Of a DNA stretch of 64,000 nt, positions 21,150-29,618 are shown one piece after another (position 1 is the stretch's first letter; each line of letters starts with the position of its first letter). The DNA is from Bacteroides sp. Lineage in GTDB: Bacteria; Bacteroidota; Bacteroidia; Bacteroidales; Muribaculaceae. The translations under genes and the position numbers were made by a program. The notes below the pieces were generated by a model that saw only the letters and a program-made list of their open reading frames with translations, searched no databases and had not been told where the DNA came from. The stretch covers positions 1-64,000 of the forward strand of contig JAAVCG010000031.1 in NCBI GenBank assembly GCA_014802435.1. Direction: 5' to 3'.

Positions 21150-21209
21150 ATGAGGACAATCGAAGTCAATTACGATGAACTTATCAAGAGGCTGAAACCA
21201 AAAAGATAA
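21150..21209 (+). CDS. Possible 19-residue leader peptide
   Basis: ATG at 21150 encodes MRTIEVNYDELIKRLKPKR and stops 3 bp before the recombinase start. It could be a coupled leader or chance. Confidence 0.3.
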   Translation: MRTIEVNYDELIKRLKPKR

Positions 21210-21212
21210 TAT

Positions 21213-22133
21213 ATGGAAACAATACTCTTCAAGGATGTGGCTTCACAGTGGATTGAAGCCAAGCGCAAGTTGGTTAAACATTCCACTTTCTGCGCCTACA
21301 ATCTCATTGTTCACACGCATTTGCTGCCTCTTTTTGGTGATGATGCCCTAATTACCGAAGCGCAAGCGCAAAAAATGGTGATTGACAAACTTAACGCCGG
21401 ACTTGCTCGGAAAACTGTACGCGACATTATTGCAACGCTCAAAGCCATAGCGAAGTATGGGACGAAGCATTGCGGATGGGCGGCGATTTCGTGGGAGATA
21501 GAATTTCCAACCGAAACCACCGCCAAAAAGCTCCCGGTGCTGACAATGGCAAATCAACGCAAGTTGATGATGCATTTATCGGAATCTCCTACGTCTCAAA
21601 ACATAGGGGTTATGATGGCTCTTTGCACCGGAATGAGAATTGGAGAGGTTTGTGCTCTGAAGTGGGCTGATGTTGATATGCAGTCGCGCATCATAACCAT
21701 AGGAAGCACTGTCGGGCGTGTCTACGATTATGAGAAGAAAGCGACGGAGCGGTTGCTGACCTCGCCCAAGACCAGAACATCAAACCGTGAGATACCGATA
21801 TGCCGTGAGCTGCTGACGGCACTTCGCTCAATACGAAAATCGGCTCCCAAAGCTCTGTACGTGGTCGGCGGCGGCGAATATCCTAAAGAGCCACGCATTT
21901 ACCGGGATTATTTCGCCCGATTACTCACTCGGCTCAATATTCCTAAGATTGTGTTTCACGGACTCCGCCACACATTCGCCACTCGCTGCATCGAATGCCA
22001 GTGCGACTATAAGACCGTCAGCACCATTTTAGGACATTCCAACGTGTCAACAACGCTCAATCTCTACGTTCATCCCAATATTGACCAAAAGAAACGCTGC
22101 ATAGATAAGTTCTCAAAAAGTCTTGGTCTATAA
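21213..22133 (+). CDS. Internal tyrosine recombinase
   Basis: 306 residues with an N-terminal SAM-like core-binding domain (about 1-100) and a complete catalytic domain: CTGMRIGEVCALKW (Arg I), HGLRHTFATR (His-x-x-Arg), LGHSNVSTTLNLYVHP (His and Tyr nucleophile). It lies far from both attachment sites and beside accessory genes. Possible roles are DNA inversion, resolution of multimers or a secondary element's integrase. It is more canonical than the terminal integrase. Confidence 0.85.
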   Translation: METILFKDVASQWIEAKRKLVKHSTFCAYNLIVHTHLLPLFGDDALITEAQAQKMVIDKLNAGLARKTVRDIIATLKAIAKYGTKHCGWAAISWEIEFPTETTAKKLPVLTMANQRKLMMHLSESPTSQNIGVMMALCTGMRIGEVCALKWADVDMQSRIITIGSTVGRVYDYEKKATERLLTSPKTRTSNREIPICRELLTALRSIRKSAPKALYVVGGGEYPKEPRIYRDYFARLLTRLNIPKIVFHGLRHTFATRCIECQCDYKTVSTILGHSNVSTTLNLYVHPNIDQKKRCIDKFSKSLGL

Positions 22134-22169
22134 TTACTAAGTAACAAAACTCAAAAGAATCAGATTCAA

Positions 22170-22634
22170 ATGAAAGTATTTATTGCTGTGCCCGCAAATG
22201 CACAACCTCAGGCCGCCTCGCGCCTGACCTCCCTCCTGCGCCGCTATGGCCATGAGTGTTTCACCCCGGAAGATGACGGATGGCTCTCGGATGACGCCAT
22301 GCCTGACCCCGATGAGTGTGACGTCCTCATCCTCGGAACGGGATGGTACGAAGACCCGCTCTGTTGTAACCTCCGCTATAACGCCGTCTGCTCTGACCAG
22401 TGCATCATCTATGAATCATCCCTTGACTGCATAGACCTGCGCACGCTGCGTGAACTTGGCGCCTCGCCCCGCCGCGAATATCGCCTCATGGAAAACGCCG
22501 ACGGCATCAACGTCCAAGTCAAAGGCCAATGGTTCGGCCTATGGCACACGGTCAAGACCTTCCGCGACGATGCAGACCCGGCCTACGCCCGCCTCCTCGC
22601 CGACGAACTCATTGATAAACTAACCGACGACTGA
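22170..22634 (+). CDS. DUF4406-like (nucleoside deoxyribosyltransferase fold) protein
   Basis: 154 residues. N-terminal MKVFIAVPANAQPQAASRLTSLLRRYGHECFTPEDD, then DVLILGTGWYEDPLCCNLRYNAVC, then IIYESSLD match the layout of DUF4406, related to nucleoside 2-deoxyribosyltransferases. A paralogue-like gene lies at 29277. The catalytic Glu of true transferases is not obvious. A C-terminal extension of about 50 residues is specific to this copy. Confidence 0.55.
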   Translation: MKVFIAVPANAQPQAASRLTSLLRRYGHECFTPEDDGWLSDDAMPDPDECDVLILGTGWYEDPLCCNLRYNAVCSDQCIIYESSLDCIDLRTLRELGASPRREYRLMENADGINVQVKGQWFGLWHTVKTFRDDADPAYARLLADELIDKLTDD

Positions 22635-22660
22635 CTTATTCTTATGAGCAAAGTATCAAT

Positions 22661-22846
22661 ATGAGTACAAAACGATTCATGGTATCATTGGAGGTAGAGG
22701 TTGATGCTCCCGACAATGCGACAACTGAAGATATGAAGAGATTTTTAGCCTTTGAATTTCACGCAGATGGCGGACTGTTATTGTCTAATCCGTGCTACGA
22801 GGATGGCGACTACGAAGTCTTAACCTATGATATAGAAGAGTCATGA
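22661..22846 (+). CDS. Small protein, unknown
   Basis: 61 residues, acidic, with VSLEVEVDAPDNATTEDMKRFLAFEFHADGG. Overlaps the next gene's ATGA by 4 bp. Unknown. Confidence 0.55.
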   Translation: MSTKRFMVSLEVEVDAPDNATTEDMKRFLAFEFHADGGLLLSNPCYEDGDYEVLTYDIEES

Positions 22847-23022
22847 ACGGAATAATCATAGACGGCAAGGTGTATGAAGCCAAACCGGAAGAAGATATAT
22901 ACTCTTGCTTAGGGTGCGATGTAAACTTGCCAAGGCCATGTATGTGTGCAGAGGTGTGCTCAAGGCAACGCAGTATCTTCCGCTACTCCCAATCCCTAAC
23001 CGACAAACTCAACTACAAATGA
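22843..23022 (+). CDS. Small Cys-rich protein, 59 residues
   Basis: ATG at 22843, starting MNGIIIDGKVYEAKPEEDIY, then a cluster with five cysteines (SCLGCDVNLPRPCMCAEVCSRQ region) and a polar tail. Both ends overlap neighbours by 4 bp (ATGA), so it is very probably translated. The pattern MNGIIIDGKVYE plus a CxxC cluster is seen in other Bacteroidetes phage proteins, of unknown function. Confidence 0.6.
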   Translation: MNGIIIDGKVYEAKPEEDIYSCLGCDVNLPRPCMCAEVCSRQRSIFRYSQSLTDKLNYK

Positions 23023-23411
23023 AACATCAAATAGCAACAACCCCTGAACAATCCAAGCGACTGCTCGCTTGCGGGTTAAATTACAAGACAGCAGATATGA
23101 CGCTATCATTCTGCAATGATAGCTTTTATGAACTTATGGCTACGCCATTTCATTACGGCTGCTTTAACGAAAAAGACGCTCCTGCCTGGTCTCTGTCCAC
23201 ATTGCTTGAACTTATACCGCAGGACTTGATGTGGCAGGGTCTATACTATCGCTTTGTGATGGGACCCACTGAAAACAGATGGGAGATTGAATACAACGAC
23301 CTTTCAGTGATTAATAATCTGCATAGGGTTATAGCCGATACTCCGATTGAGGCGTGCGTGCAGATGATTGAATGGCTCACCGCTAACGGCTACACCTTAA
23401 ACACGAAGTAA
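23019..23411 (+). CDS. Phage protein, unknown
   Basis: ATG at 23019 gives 130 residues ([20 protein letters not shown]); an earlier start would run over the preceding gene. [13 protein letters not shown] and [19 protein letters not shown] are typical of a widespread family of Bacteroidetes phage proteins without known function. Confidence 0.65.
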   Translation: MKHQIATTPEQSKRLLACGLNYKTADMTLSFCNDSFYELMATPFHYGCFNEKDAPAWSLSTLLELIPQDLMWQGLYYRFVMGPTENRWEIEYNDLSVINNLHRVIADTPIEACVQMIEWLTANGYTLNTK

Positions 23412-23413
23412 CA

Positions 23414-23848
23414 ATGAGACAGATTAAATCCAGAGCAAAGGACACATTCAAGAGTAAGTTCTTCCCACAAAGGTGGCTCTACGGTACGCCTGTACAAGAT
23501 GGAGATGATACATGGATGTGCGTCAAAAAAGAAGATAAAGGCATTGTGTCTGTCAAAGTTGACCCATCCACCCTCGGCCAGTTCACTGGTCTTACCGACC
23601 GCAACGGCAAGGAAATCTATGAGGGGGATATATTCACAGTAAATGGTAAATATCCCAGAGTAATACTTTGGGATAAGATGTGTTGGGCATTGATGCCGAC
23701 CGAATATTTCCACGATAAAATGTTCTGGGTAATGAATCTCCAACATCCGGGAATTGATTGGTGGGAAGAATTTGCCGATGAATTTGAAGTTATCGGCAAC
23801 ATCCACGACAATCCCGAACTAATCCCCAACCAACCGACCGAGGTATGA
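23414..23848 (+). CDS. YopX-family protein
   Basis: 144 residues with the YopX hallmark [20 protein letters not shown] in the middle and the C-terminal [11 protein letters not shown]. YopX proteins are common small beta-barrel proteins of phages; function unknown. Coupled to the next gene by a 4-bp overlap. Confidence 0.88.
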   Translation: MRQIKSRAKDTFKSKFFPQRWLYGTPVQDGDDTWMCVKKEDKGIVSVKVDPSTLGQFTGLTDRNGKEIYEGDIFTVNGKYPRVILWDKMCWALMPTEYFHDKMFWVMNLQHPGIDWWEEFADEFEVIGNIHDNPELIPNQPTEV

Positions 23849-24258
23849 CAAAAGAAAAGAATCAAAGAATACTGCACTTAGTCCTCAAACGCAAGTGGTG
23901 GGACATGATAGCCAGCGGCGAGAAGAAAGAGGAATATCGCAGTCTTACGCCGTATTGGTTTACCCGATTATGTGCTTATAAAGAGTGCGGGCATTTCTAT
24001 CGTAAAGTAACAAAGAAAGATGCAGAGTTATTTGAGGTAAACAAAGACGGCTTTGCATCAAGCGTTCAGCGCGGAATAAATAGCGTCTATTCTAACTTGC
24101 TCCCAAGGGATTTTACTTTCGTCACTTTCCATCTCGGCTATACCAACACTACTATGACCTTTGAGAATGACGGTATAGAAATCAACTATGGTCGTGAGGA
24201 ATGGGGAGCAGAACCCGACAAACTATATTTCACAATCAAATTAGGCAAAAGGATATGA
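23845..24258 (+). CDS. ASCH-domain protein
   Basis: 137 residues; [25 protein letters not shown] is the ASCH signature (beta barrel, RNA-binding or modified-nucleoside role), and [16 protein letters not shown] continues the barrel. Related proteins include YTH/EVE-superfamily readers of modified bases and N4-acetylcytidine amidohydrolases. Its target here is unknown; its place near a methyltransferase and a putative base-glycosylating enzyme is suggestive only. Confidence 0.75.
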   Translation: MTKEKNQRILHLVLKRKWWDMIASGEKKEEYRSLTPYWFTRLCAYKECGHFYRKVTKKDAELFEVNKDGFASSVQRGINSVYSNLLPRDFTFVTFHLGYTNTTMTFENDGIEINYGREEWGAEPDKLYFTIKLGKRI

Positions 24259-24488
24259 AACGCGAAAAAGATAGGATAACACTGACCTTGAAGGAGGCAG
24301 ACGAGATAAGAGAATATCTTGAAACACTTTATGCAATGGAGGGCAGCACCCTTGACGAGGACTTCAATGCCGAATGTCATAGGGCAGGTTTCTTTGCTCG
24401 TAAGATGTGCGAATTGCTTCATGGACATAGACATCCTAAATGGGAAACTCCGGGGCCTCCAAAACCTAAATATGACCCGACAATATGA
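24255..24488 (+). CDS. Small protein, unknown
   Basis: ATG at 24255 gives 77 residues ([18 protein letters not shown]). Helical, charged; Pro-rich end. Overlaps both neighbours. No family recognised. Confidence 0.5.
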   Translation: MKREKDRITLTLKEADEIREYLETLYAMEGSTLDEDFNAECHRAGFFARKMCELLHGHRHPKWETPGPPKPKYDPTI

Positions 24489-24885
24489 CATCAATCCGCA
24501 AGACCAAGAAAAGGCTGAAAACTTTTTTAGAGGAATAAGTATGGGAGCATTTATAGCAAGACAGCCTAACGGATTACTTTGCCGTTGGAGTTCGGTAGTG
24601 GATAACATTACCCACTACAATATGACCGAAGAGGAGTATATTGAATATCGTGCAGAGGAAGCGCGAGAGAAAGCGCGTTGGGAACTTGAAAACACCCCTC
24701 GCTTTATCCACTCGTTCTCGGAGATACTTGAAAAACGCGATGAAGACCTTGTGCAGCAATGCCTCAGTGTGATAGAGAACCCCGAAGATTACACCGCGAA
24801 GGAAATTGAGGATGCAAGAGCGGATATGGTGCGTTTACAATCCGTGTTTGATACACTTGTTGAATTAATGTCAAAGGAGGACTGA
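24472..24885 (+). CDS. Helical protein, unknown
   Basis: ATG at 24472 (MTRQYDINPQDQEKAENFF) gives 137 residues; the longer frame from 24319 would lie entirely across the previous gene. Starts with a segment FRGISMGAFIARQPNGLLCRWSSVVDNITHYNMTEEEYI, then helical. Function unknown. Confidence 0.55.
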   Translation: MTRQYDINPQDQEKAENFFRGISMGAFIARQPNGLLCRWSSVVDNITHYNMTEEEYIEYRAEEAREKARWELENTPRFIHSFSEILEKRDEDLVQQCLSVIENPEDYTAKEIEDARADMVRLQSVFDTLVELMSKED

Positions 24886-24886
24886 T

Positions 24887-25084
24887 ATGGCGTGGCTTGC
24901 AACGGACAAAAATGGGACTGAATACATTTACTCCCATAAGCCTATCAAAGGCAAAAAAGAATGGAATAATGATACGAAAACTCTCGGAAGCTTTTGCTCA
25001 AGTATTTCTCTTCCTCCCGGCACAATCGCCAAACTCATCGGCAGAGAGCTGACTTGGGAGGATGAACCCTATGAACTTAAATAA
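24887..25084 (+). CDS. Small protein, unknown
   Basis: 65 residues: MAWLATDKNGTEYIYSHKP, then LPPGTIAKLIGRELTWEDEPYEL. This short beta-rich type is frequent in phage accessory regions. Function unknown. Confidence 0.6.
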   Translation: MAWLATDKNGTEYIYSHKPIKGKKEWNNDTKTLGSFCSSISLPPGTIAKLIGRELTWEDEPYELK

Positions 25085-25090
25085 CAAGAA

Positions 25091-26098
25091 ATGAAGATAG
25101 ACAAAATAGTAAAAGTCCCTACTGGCGAAATTTATGTAGCCGAGGGCGAGAAAGGCAAGTTGGAGTTTTTAACCGTTGGCGACTACGGCAAAGACGCGAA
25201 TATCAAGGCTGATTTTCTCGGCATAACAAGAGAGTTGAACGGTGTGCCTAATGGCGAGCCTATGCCCCTTACTGAGAAATGGGTAATCACCATCTCTACG
25301 CAGTATGGTTGCTCAATGAATTGTAAATTCTGCGATGTGCCGAAAGTAGGCGCAGGGCGTAATGCTACGCTCAACGACCTATGCAACCAAATACTGACCG
25401 CTATCCGTCAGCATCCCGAAGTCAAGCATACAAAACGTCTTAATATCCACTTTGCCCGAATGGGTGAGCCGACATGGAATAACAGTGTGCTTTCTTGTGG
25501 AAAGATGATAAGAAACGTAATAAAACCACAACTCGGCGACTCGCTTGTGCATCCCGTAATCAGCACAATGCTCCCTAAAGCCAATAAATACCTATTTGCT
25601 TTTCTCCAAGAGTGGGTGTATATCAAGAATGAAATCTATAATGGCGATGCAGGGTTGCAATTCTCCATCAACTCAACGGACGATGCACAGCGCGATTATC
25701 TCTTTTCGGGCAACTCCCTGCCGCTTGAAGAAATCGCCAAGATAGGCCGAGAACTGCCTATGCCGAAAGGACGCAAATATGCCCTCAATTTTGCCCTCGC
25801 AGACGATAGCATTATAGACGGCAAGCGACTCCGTGAGTTGTTTGACCCCGACAAATTCATGTGCAAAATCACTCCGTTGCACCGCACGGCAAGTTGCGAG
25901 CAGAACGGCATAGCCACTACTGACGGCTACGAGCTGTTCACTCCCTACAAGGCTGTTGAGGAAGATTTGAAAGCCAACGGATTTGACGTGATTGTGTTCG
26001 TTCCATCTTACGACGAGGATAACGGCTTAATCACGTGTGGCAATGCAATACTTTCGGGAAAACTCCCGACAAGCGAATTTAGCATCATCAAATTATAA
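25091..26098 (+). CDS. RlmN-like radical SAM enzyme
   Basis: 335 residues. The cluster motif is GCSMNCKFC with cysteines at 74, 78 and 81, followed by RNATLNDLCNQIL, as in RlmN/Cfr, which methylate C2 or C8 of adenines in 23S rRNA and tRNA. HFARMGEPTWNN matches the SAM-binding GEP motif, and ITCGNAILSG near the C-terminus carries the cysteine that forms a protein-RNA intermediate in RlmN. The first 60 residues lack the usual N-terminal RNA-binding domain, so the substrate may differ. It is followed 12 bp later by the DNA methyltransferase. Confidence 0.75.
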   Translation: MKIDKIVKVPTGEIYVAEGEKGKLEFLTVGDYGKDANIKADFLGITRELNGVPNGEPMPLTEKWVITISTQYGCSMNCKFCDVPKVGAGRNATLNDLCNQILTAIRQHPEVKHTKRLNIHFARMGEPTWNNSVLSCGKMIRNVIKPQLGDSLVHPVISTMLPKANKYLFAFLQEWVYIKNEIYNGDAGLQFSINSTDDAQRDYLFSGNSLPLEEIAKIGRELPMPKGRKYALNFALADDSIIDGKRLRELFDPDKFMCKITPLHRTASCEQNGIATTDGYELFTPYKAVEEDLKANGFDVIVFVPSYDEDNGLITCGNAILSGKLPTSEFSIIKL

Positions 26099-26110
26099 AA
26101 CCGATATACG

Positions 26111-27796
26111 ATGATAAAACTGCTTTACATTGACCTCTTTTGCGGCGCCGGAGGAACTTCAACGGGCGTCAATGAGGCCCGGCTATATGGCCAGCAGTGT
26201 GCAAAGGTGATAGCGTGTGTCAACCATGACCCCAATGCGATAGCATCCCATGCCGCTAACCATCCCGATGCACTCCACTTTATGGAAGACATAAGAACAC
26301 TGAATCTTACACCGCTTATCCGACACATCAAGGCTTGCAGAGAAGAATATCCGCAAGCCTTGATTGTGTTATGGGCTTCTCTGGAGTGCACCAATTTCTC
26401 AAAGGCCAAAGGCGGCCAGCCTCGTGATGCCGATAGTCGGACCTTGGCCGAGCATCTGTTTCGATATGTTGAGGCAATCAAACCTGATTTTATCCAGATT
26501 GAGAACGTTGAGGAGTTTATGTCGTGGGGACCGCTTGATGAGAACGGACGGCCTCTGTCAAAGGATAAGGGTAGAGATTATGTCCGCTGGGTAAAGAGCG
26601 TCATGAGGTATGGCTATGATTATGCTTATCGAATACTCAACGCCGCTGACTATGGTGCCCGGACCACTCGCAAGCGCTATTTCGGAATGTTTGCTAAGGA
26701 AGGTCTGCCAATAGTCTTCCCTGAACCGACCCATAGCCGACGGCCTACCGGAAATCTGAAGCGGTGGCGTGCATGCGGCCCGGTATTGCATCTTGAGGAG
26801 ATTGGCCGTTCGATTTTTGATAGGAAAAAGCCGCTGTCAGAGAAAACGCTGATGCGCATTTATGCCGGATTGATAAAATTTGTTGCAGGCGGCAAAGACG
26901 CATTTCTGGTCAAGTTCAACAGCATGAATCAGAAAGGCAGGTATGTGGCTCCGTCCATTGACGAGCCATGCCCGACCGTAGCCGTGCAGAACAGACTCGG
27001 CGTGGCTCAGGTTGCGTTCCTCTCAAAGCAATTCAGCGGCACGCCTTATGACAAGAACGTATCTATTGATGAGCCGGCAGGCACAATCACTTGCGTAGAT
27101 CATCATGCTCTTGTCAATGCCCGCTTCCTGACATCATTCTATGGCAACGGTGGTTGTCATGATATAGATGCTCCGGCGCCCACTATTCCTACCAAAGACA
27201 AGTTCGCACTGGTCAATCCTCAGTTTATTGATATGAGATACGGGATGGGGCGGCCAACTTCTATTGAGGAGCCTGCAGGGTGCATTACCGCCAATCCCAA
27301 GCATTGCCTGATAACGGCCAAGCCTTGGATTATGGATACAAACTATAACAACATCGGGAGCGGTGTAAATGAACCTCTCAGGGTTATTACGGCTGACCGC
27401 CATCAGTTCTACCTGATGAACCCGCAGTTCTGCTCCTCAGGCGGCTCCATAGAAGAGCCGTGTTTCACTCTTATTGCCGGGATGGATAAGAGGCCGCCAT
27501 ATCTGGTATGCGTTGAGGGTGGGGGAGTCGGCATTCAGATATACGAGTCAGATTCTCCGATGACCGTCAAGATAAAGCAGTTCATGGCCATGTATGGTGT
27601 TGCCGACATCTATATGCGGATGCTCAAGGTCGTAGAACTCAAACGTATCCAGGGTTTTCCGGATGACTATGTGCTGCTTGGAAATCAGAGCGAGCAGAAG
27701 AAGTTCATCGGCAATTCCGTTCATACGAGTATCCCCAAGGCATGGTGTCCGACGCTATGTCAGGCCATACATGACAGGGCGCGAAATTGCAGCTGA
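26111..27796 (+). CDS. DNA cytosine-5 methyltransferase
   Basis: 561 residues. Motif I is DLFCGAGGTSTG (8-19). Motif IV is LECTNFS with the catalytic Cys at 93; the usual Pro before it is Glu, a known phage-type variant. ENV (131-133) and RTTRKRYF follow, and the C-terminus has QGFPDDYVLLGN and FIGNSVHTSIP. Between about 285 and 475 the target-recognition region repeats a unit of the form (S/N)IDEPxxTI..(H)xLV about five times. Likely protects phage DNA from restriction. Not seen beside a restriction enzyme, so it is an orphan enzyme. Confidence 0.9.
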   Translation: MIKLLYIDLFCGAGGTSTGVNEARLYGQQCAKVIACVNHDPNAIASHAANHPDALHFMEDIRTLNLTPLIRHIKACREEYPQALIVLWASLECTNFSKAKGGQPRDADSRTLAEHLFRYVEAIKPDFIQIENVEEFMSWGPLDENGRPLSKDKGRDYVRWVKSVMRYGYDYAYRILNAADYGARTTRKRYFGMFAKEGLPIVFPEPTHSRRPTGNLKRWRACGPVLHLEEIGRSIFDRKKPLSEKTLMRIYAGLIKFVAGGKDAFLVKFNSMNQKGRYVAPSIDEPCPTVAVQNRLGVAQVAFLSKQFSGTPYDKNVSIDEPAGTITCVDHHALVNARFLTSFYGNGGCHDIDAPAPTIPTKDKFALVNPQFIDMRYGMGRPTSIEEPAGCITANPKHCLITAKPWIMDTNYNNIGSGVNEPLRVITADRHQFYLMNPQFCSSGGSIEEPCFTLIAGMDKRPPYLVCVEGGGVGIQIYESDSPMTVKIKQFMAMYGVADIYMRMLKVVELKRIQGFPDDYVLLGNQSEQKKFIGNSVHTSIPKAWCPTLCQAIHDRARNCS

Positions 27797-27975
27797 TAAA
27801 TGGCTTCTAAAATTTCGATTTTTGGCAATAGGATAGCATTGTAAATAATAATCCGCTGAAATTCAACTTATTATATCCTATCGTGACTTTCAGTGCAAAA
27901 AGCGGTTTTTAGCTAATGGCAACACTTTAGCCCCTGATATGTGTATTTTTGCGTATCATCACAACGCAAAAACAT

Positions 27976-28605
27976 ATGACACCATCAGAGTTTTCGCCCG
28001 AGGATAGAATCTATCCATCGGATAACGAATTTGAAATACCATGCCTGAGACTTGACCGACAACCGAAGTCAGGTCTGCTTCTTCCTTTTGCCGGATGGGG
28101 CTCGGATACCCGTGTCCGCAAAAACGTATCAACATACCATTTCTATGTTGACGACTATCGGTTCTCGGCAATCTGGAAACATCCTCAGCGGGTATTGAGC
28201 GGGGGATGCCGGGAGCTTGTAGAGCCTAATTTCTCGCTCTATGATACCACACCCTTAGCCTACGGACTCCAGCTTATCTATATGAAACGGTGGATAGCTC
28301 GGTTCTGGCAAGAGTGTGGTGCCGTAGTGTATGCAGACTTGAATGTATCAAGGAAGTTTGCCGGGTATAACCGCCTGGGTATTCCTGACGGTTATAATGC
28401 TTTCGCCACTCGCGGATATGCCGAGCGCGAAGAATATCTCCGTGAGGAAATCCGAATCGCGCGTGAAATCTCCGGAATGGATGTTCCGAATATGATTGTT
28501 TATGGTGGAGGCGAAGATATTCGGCAGATTTGTTTGCAGGCCAAGGTCCTCTATGTCGAACAATTCATGACCAACCGTCGGAAAGGAGGGCTGGAGAATG
28601 GCTAA
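27976..28605 (+). CDS. DUF4417 protein
   Basis: ATG at 27976 gives 209 residues. YHFYVDDYRFSAIWKHPQRVL, VEPNFSLYDTTPLAYGLQLIYMKRW and GAVVYADLNVSRKF follow the DUF4417 pattern, a family found mainly in phages and integrative elements; function unknown. Overlaps the nuclease-like gene by 8 bp. An inverted repeat TTTTTGCGT/ACGCAAAAA lies just upstream and may act as a terminator or operator. Confidence 0.75.
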   Translation: MTPSEFSPEDRIYPSDNEFEIPCLRLDRQPKSGLLLPFAGWGSDTRVRKNVSTYHFYVDDYRFSAIWKHPQRVLSGGCRELVEPNFSLYDTTPLAYGLQLIYMKRWIARFWQECGAVVYADLNVSRKFAGYNRLGIPDGYNAFATRGYAEREEYLREEIRIAREISGMDVPNMIVYGGGEDIRQICLQAKVLYVEQFMTNRRKGGLENG

Positions 28606-29125
28606 GACATCAGGCGGAGTAAGACAGTACATTTATAGTTCCTCTCAAACGCCAAACGTAGAAAACAAGGTGTCATTTGATACAATACAAGATTTTGCTG
28701 ATAAAGTTTTATCAGATGGTTTCAGTAGAGGACGAGAATTAAGAATAGGGACGCTTAATGAAGCAGTTCAGAGAGAAATGCAGAATATGAAGGCAGACAT
28801 TGACAATACTGATGTTGTAATCACTGATGACGTTATAATAAAATACGTTAATCATCCTAAAAATGCTAAGAATGCAACATTGCCAGAGAACCAGTATAAT
28901 AAACTAAAAAACATTGTAAATAACCCGAAACATATTTATATTGATACTAAACAAAATAATTTAGTGTTTGTTTTTACGAGCAAAGAAAACAAGGGCAAAA
29001 TAATCAAGGCAATTATACAACCCAACTTCAAAAAAGGAAGTAGAGTTTACAATAAAGTTAAATCAATAGGTGTAGTAGATGCTAACCAGATATCCAAACA
29101 ACGACAATATAAAAAAATAAAATAG
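28598..29125 (+). CDS. PBECR-like nuclease (barnase/EndoU/ColE5/RelE-like phage domain)
   Basis: 175 residues. After about 75 polar residues comes DVVITDDVIIKYVNHPKN, then LKNIVNNPKHIYIDTKQNNLVFVFTSKENKGKIIKAIIQPN, the pattern of phage PBECR domains, a predicted RNase toxin fold usually fused to head or portal proteins. Here it stands alone. The gene is clearly more AT-rich than its neighbours and ends in a strong terminator, as expected of a separately acquired cargo gene. Nuclease activity is inferred from the family and was not tested. Confidence 0.55.
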   Translation: MAKTSGGVRQYIYSSSQTPNVENKVSFDTIQDFADKVLSDGFSRGRELRIGTLNEAVQREMQNMKADIDNTDVVITDDVIIKYVNHPKNAKNATLPENQYNKLKNIVNNPKHIYIDTKQNNLVFVFTSKENKGKIIKAIIQPNFKKGSRVYNKVKSIGVVDANQISKQRQYKKIK

Positions 29126-29150
29126 GAAACGTATTGCTTCCTATTTTTTT
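29121..29150. terminator. Terminator between the PBECR-like gene and tRNA-like element 6
   Basis: AATAGGAA/TTCCTATT 8-bp stem, 9-base loop, then TTTTT on the plus strand. On the minus strand the stem is followed by TTATTTTTTTAT, so it can stop both convergent transcripts. Confidence 0.85.
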
Positions 29151-29152
29151 AT

Positions 29153-29232
29153 TACGGAAAGGAGAGGACTTGAACCTTCTATATGCAATTGCGAACAAAT
29201 GCCCCGCTACCAAAATGCGACCATCATTCCGT
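29153..29232 (-). tRNA. tRNA-like element 6: anticodon stem capped by a TTCG tetraloop
   Basis: Read leftward: acceptor ACGGAAT/TTTCCGT (one T-T mismatch), a D arm CGC-ATTTTGGTA-GCG with GG, and a T loop TTCAAGT on an imperfect stem. The anticodon-position stem GCATTTG/CAATTGC (one T-T mismatch) is closed by TTCG, the most stable tetraloop, in place of a 7-base loop. A perfect promoter places the start at its 5' end, and a terminator follows. Weaker T stem than the others lowers certainty. Confidence 0.55.
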
Positions 29233-29236
29233 ATTG

Positions 29237-29268
29237 CAAAATTACAAAATATTTTTGACCTAACCAAA
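29237..29268 (-). promoter_or_regulatory. Promoter of tRNA-like element 6
   Basis: On the minus strand TTTG (29268-29265), exactly 20 bp, TAATTTTG (29244-29237). The expected start is about 29232-29230, the first bases of the tRNA-like element, so the RNA would be made without a leader. Confidence 0.75.
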
Positions 29269-29276
29269 TAAATCAT

Positions 29277-29618
29277 ATGAAACTTTATATTTCTATTCCC
29301 ATCACGGGGCGACCGCTTCATCAGGCCAAGGCTCAGGCCGAGGAAATCAAGGCCAAACTGACGCCGCATGGCCATGAGTGTATAACGCCGTTTGACGTCT
29401 GCCCGGAGCCTGAACGGCCCTATGCTTACTATATGGGCAGGGATATTGAGGCGCTGCTGACTGATGATATTGACGGGGCGGTGTTCGGCATCGGCTTTGA
29501 GGATTCCAAGGGCTGTCGTCTGGAGCATGATGCCGCCAAAATCTATGGCAAGCGAATCATTTACCAATCGACATTCTATATGCTTGACTTTAAAACGTTA
29601 AAAGTAAAAAACTCATGA
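29277..29618 (+). CDS. DUF4406 protein (nucleoside deoxyribosyltransferase fold)
   Basis: 113 residues: MKLYISIPITGRPLHQAKAQ, PHGHECITPFDV, YYMGRDIEALLTDDIDGAVFGIGFEDSKGCRLEHDAAKIYGKRIIYQ. This is the DUF4406 layout, in which the D-x-D..GCxLEH..A segment corresponds to the nucleoside 2-deoxyribosyltransferase active site; E of LEH could be catalytic. It overlaps the epimerase gene by 4 bp, so a nucleotide-related task is plausible. Confidence 0.8.
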   Translation: MKLYISIPITGRPLHQAKAQAEEIKAKLTPHGHECITPFDVCPEPERPYAYYMGRDIEALLTDDIDGAVFGIGFEDSKGCRLEHDAAKIYGKRIIYQSTFYMLDFKTLKVKNS

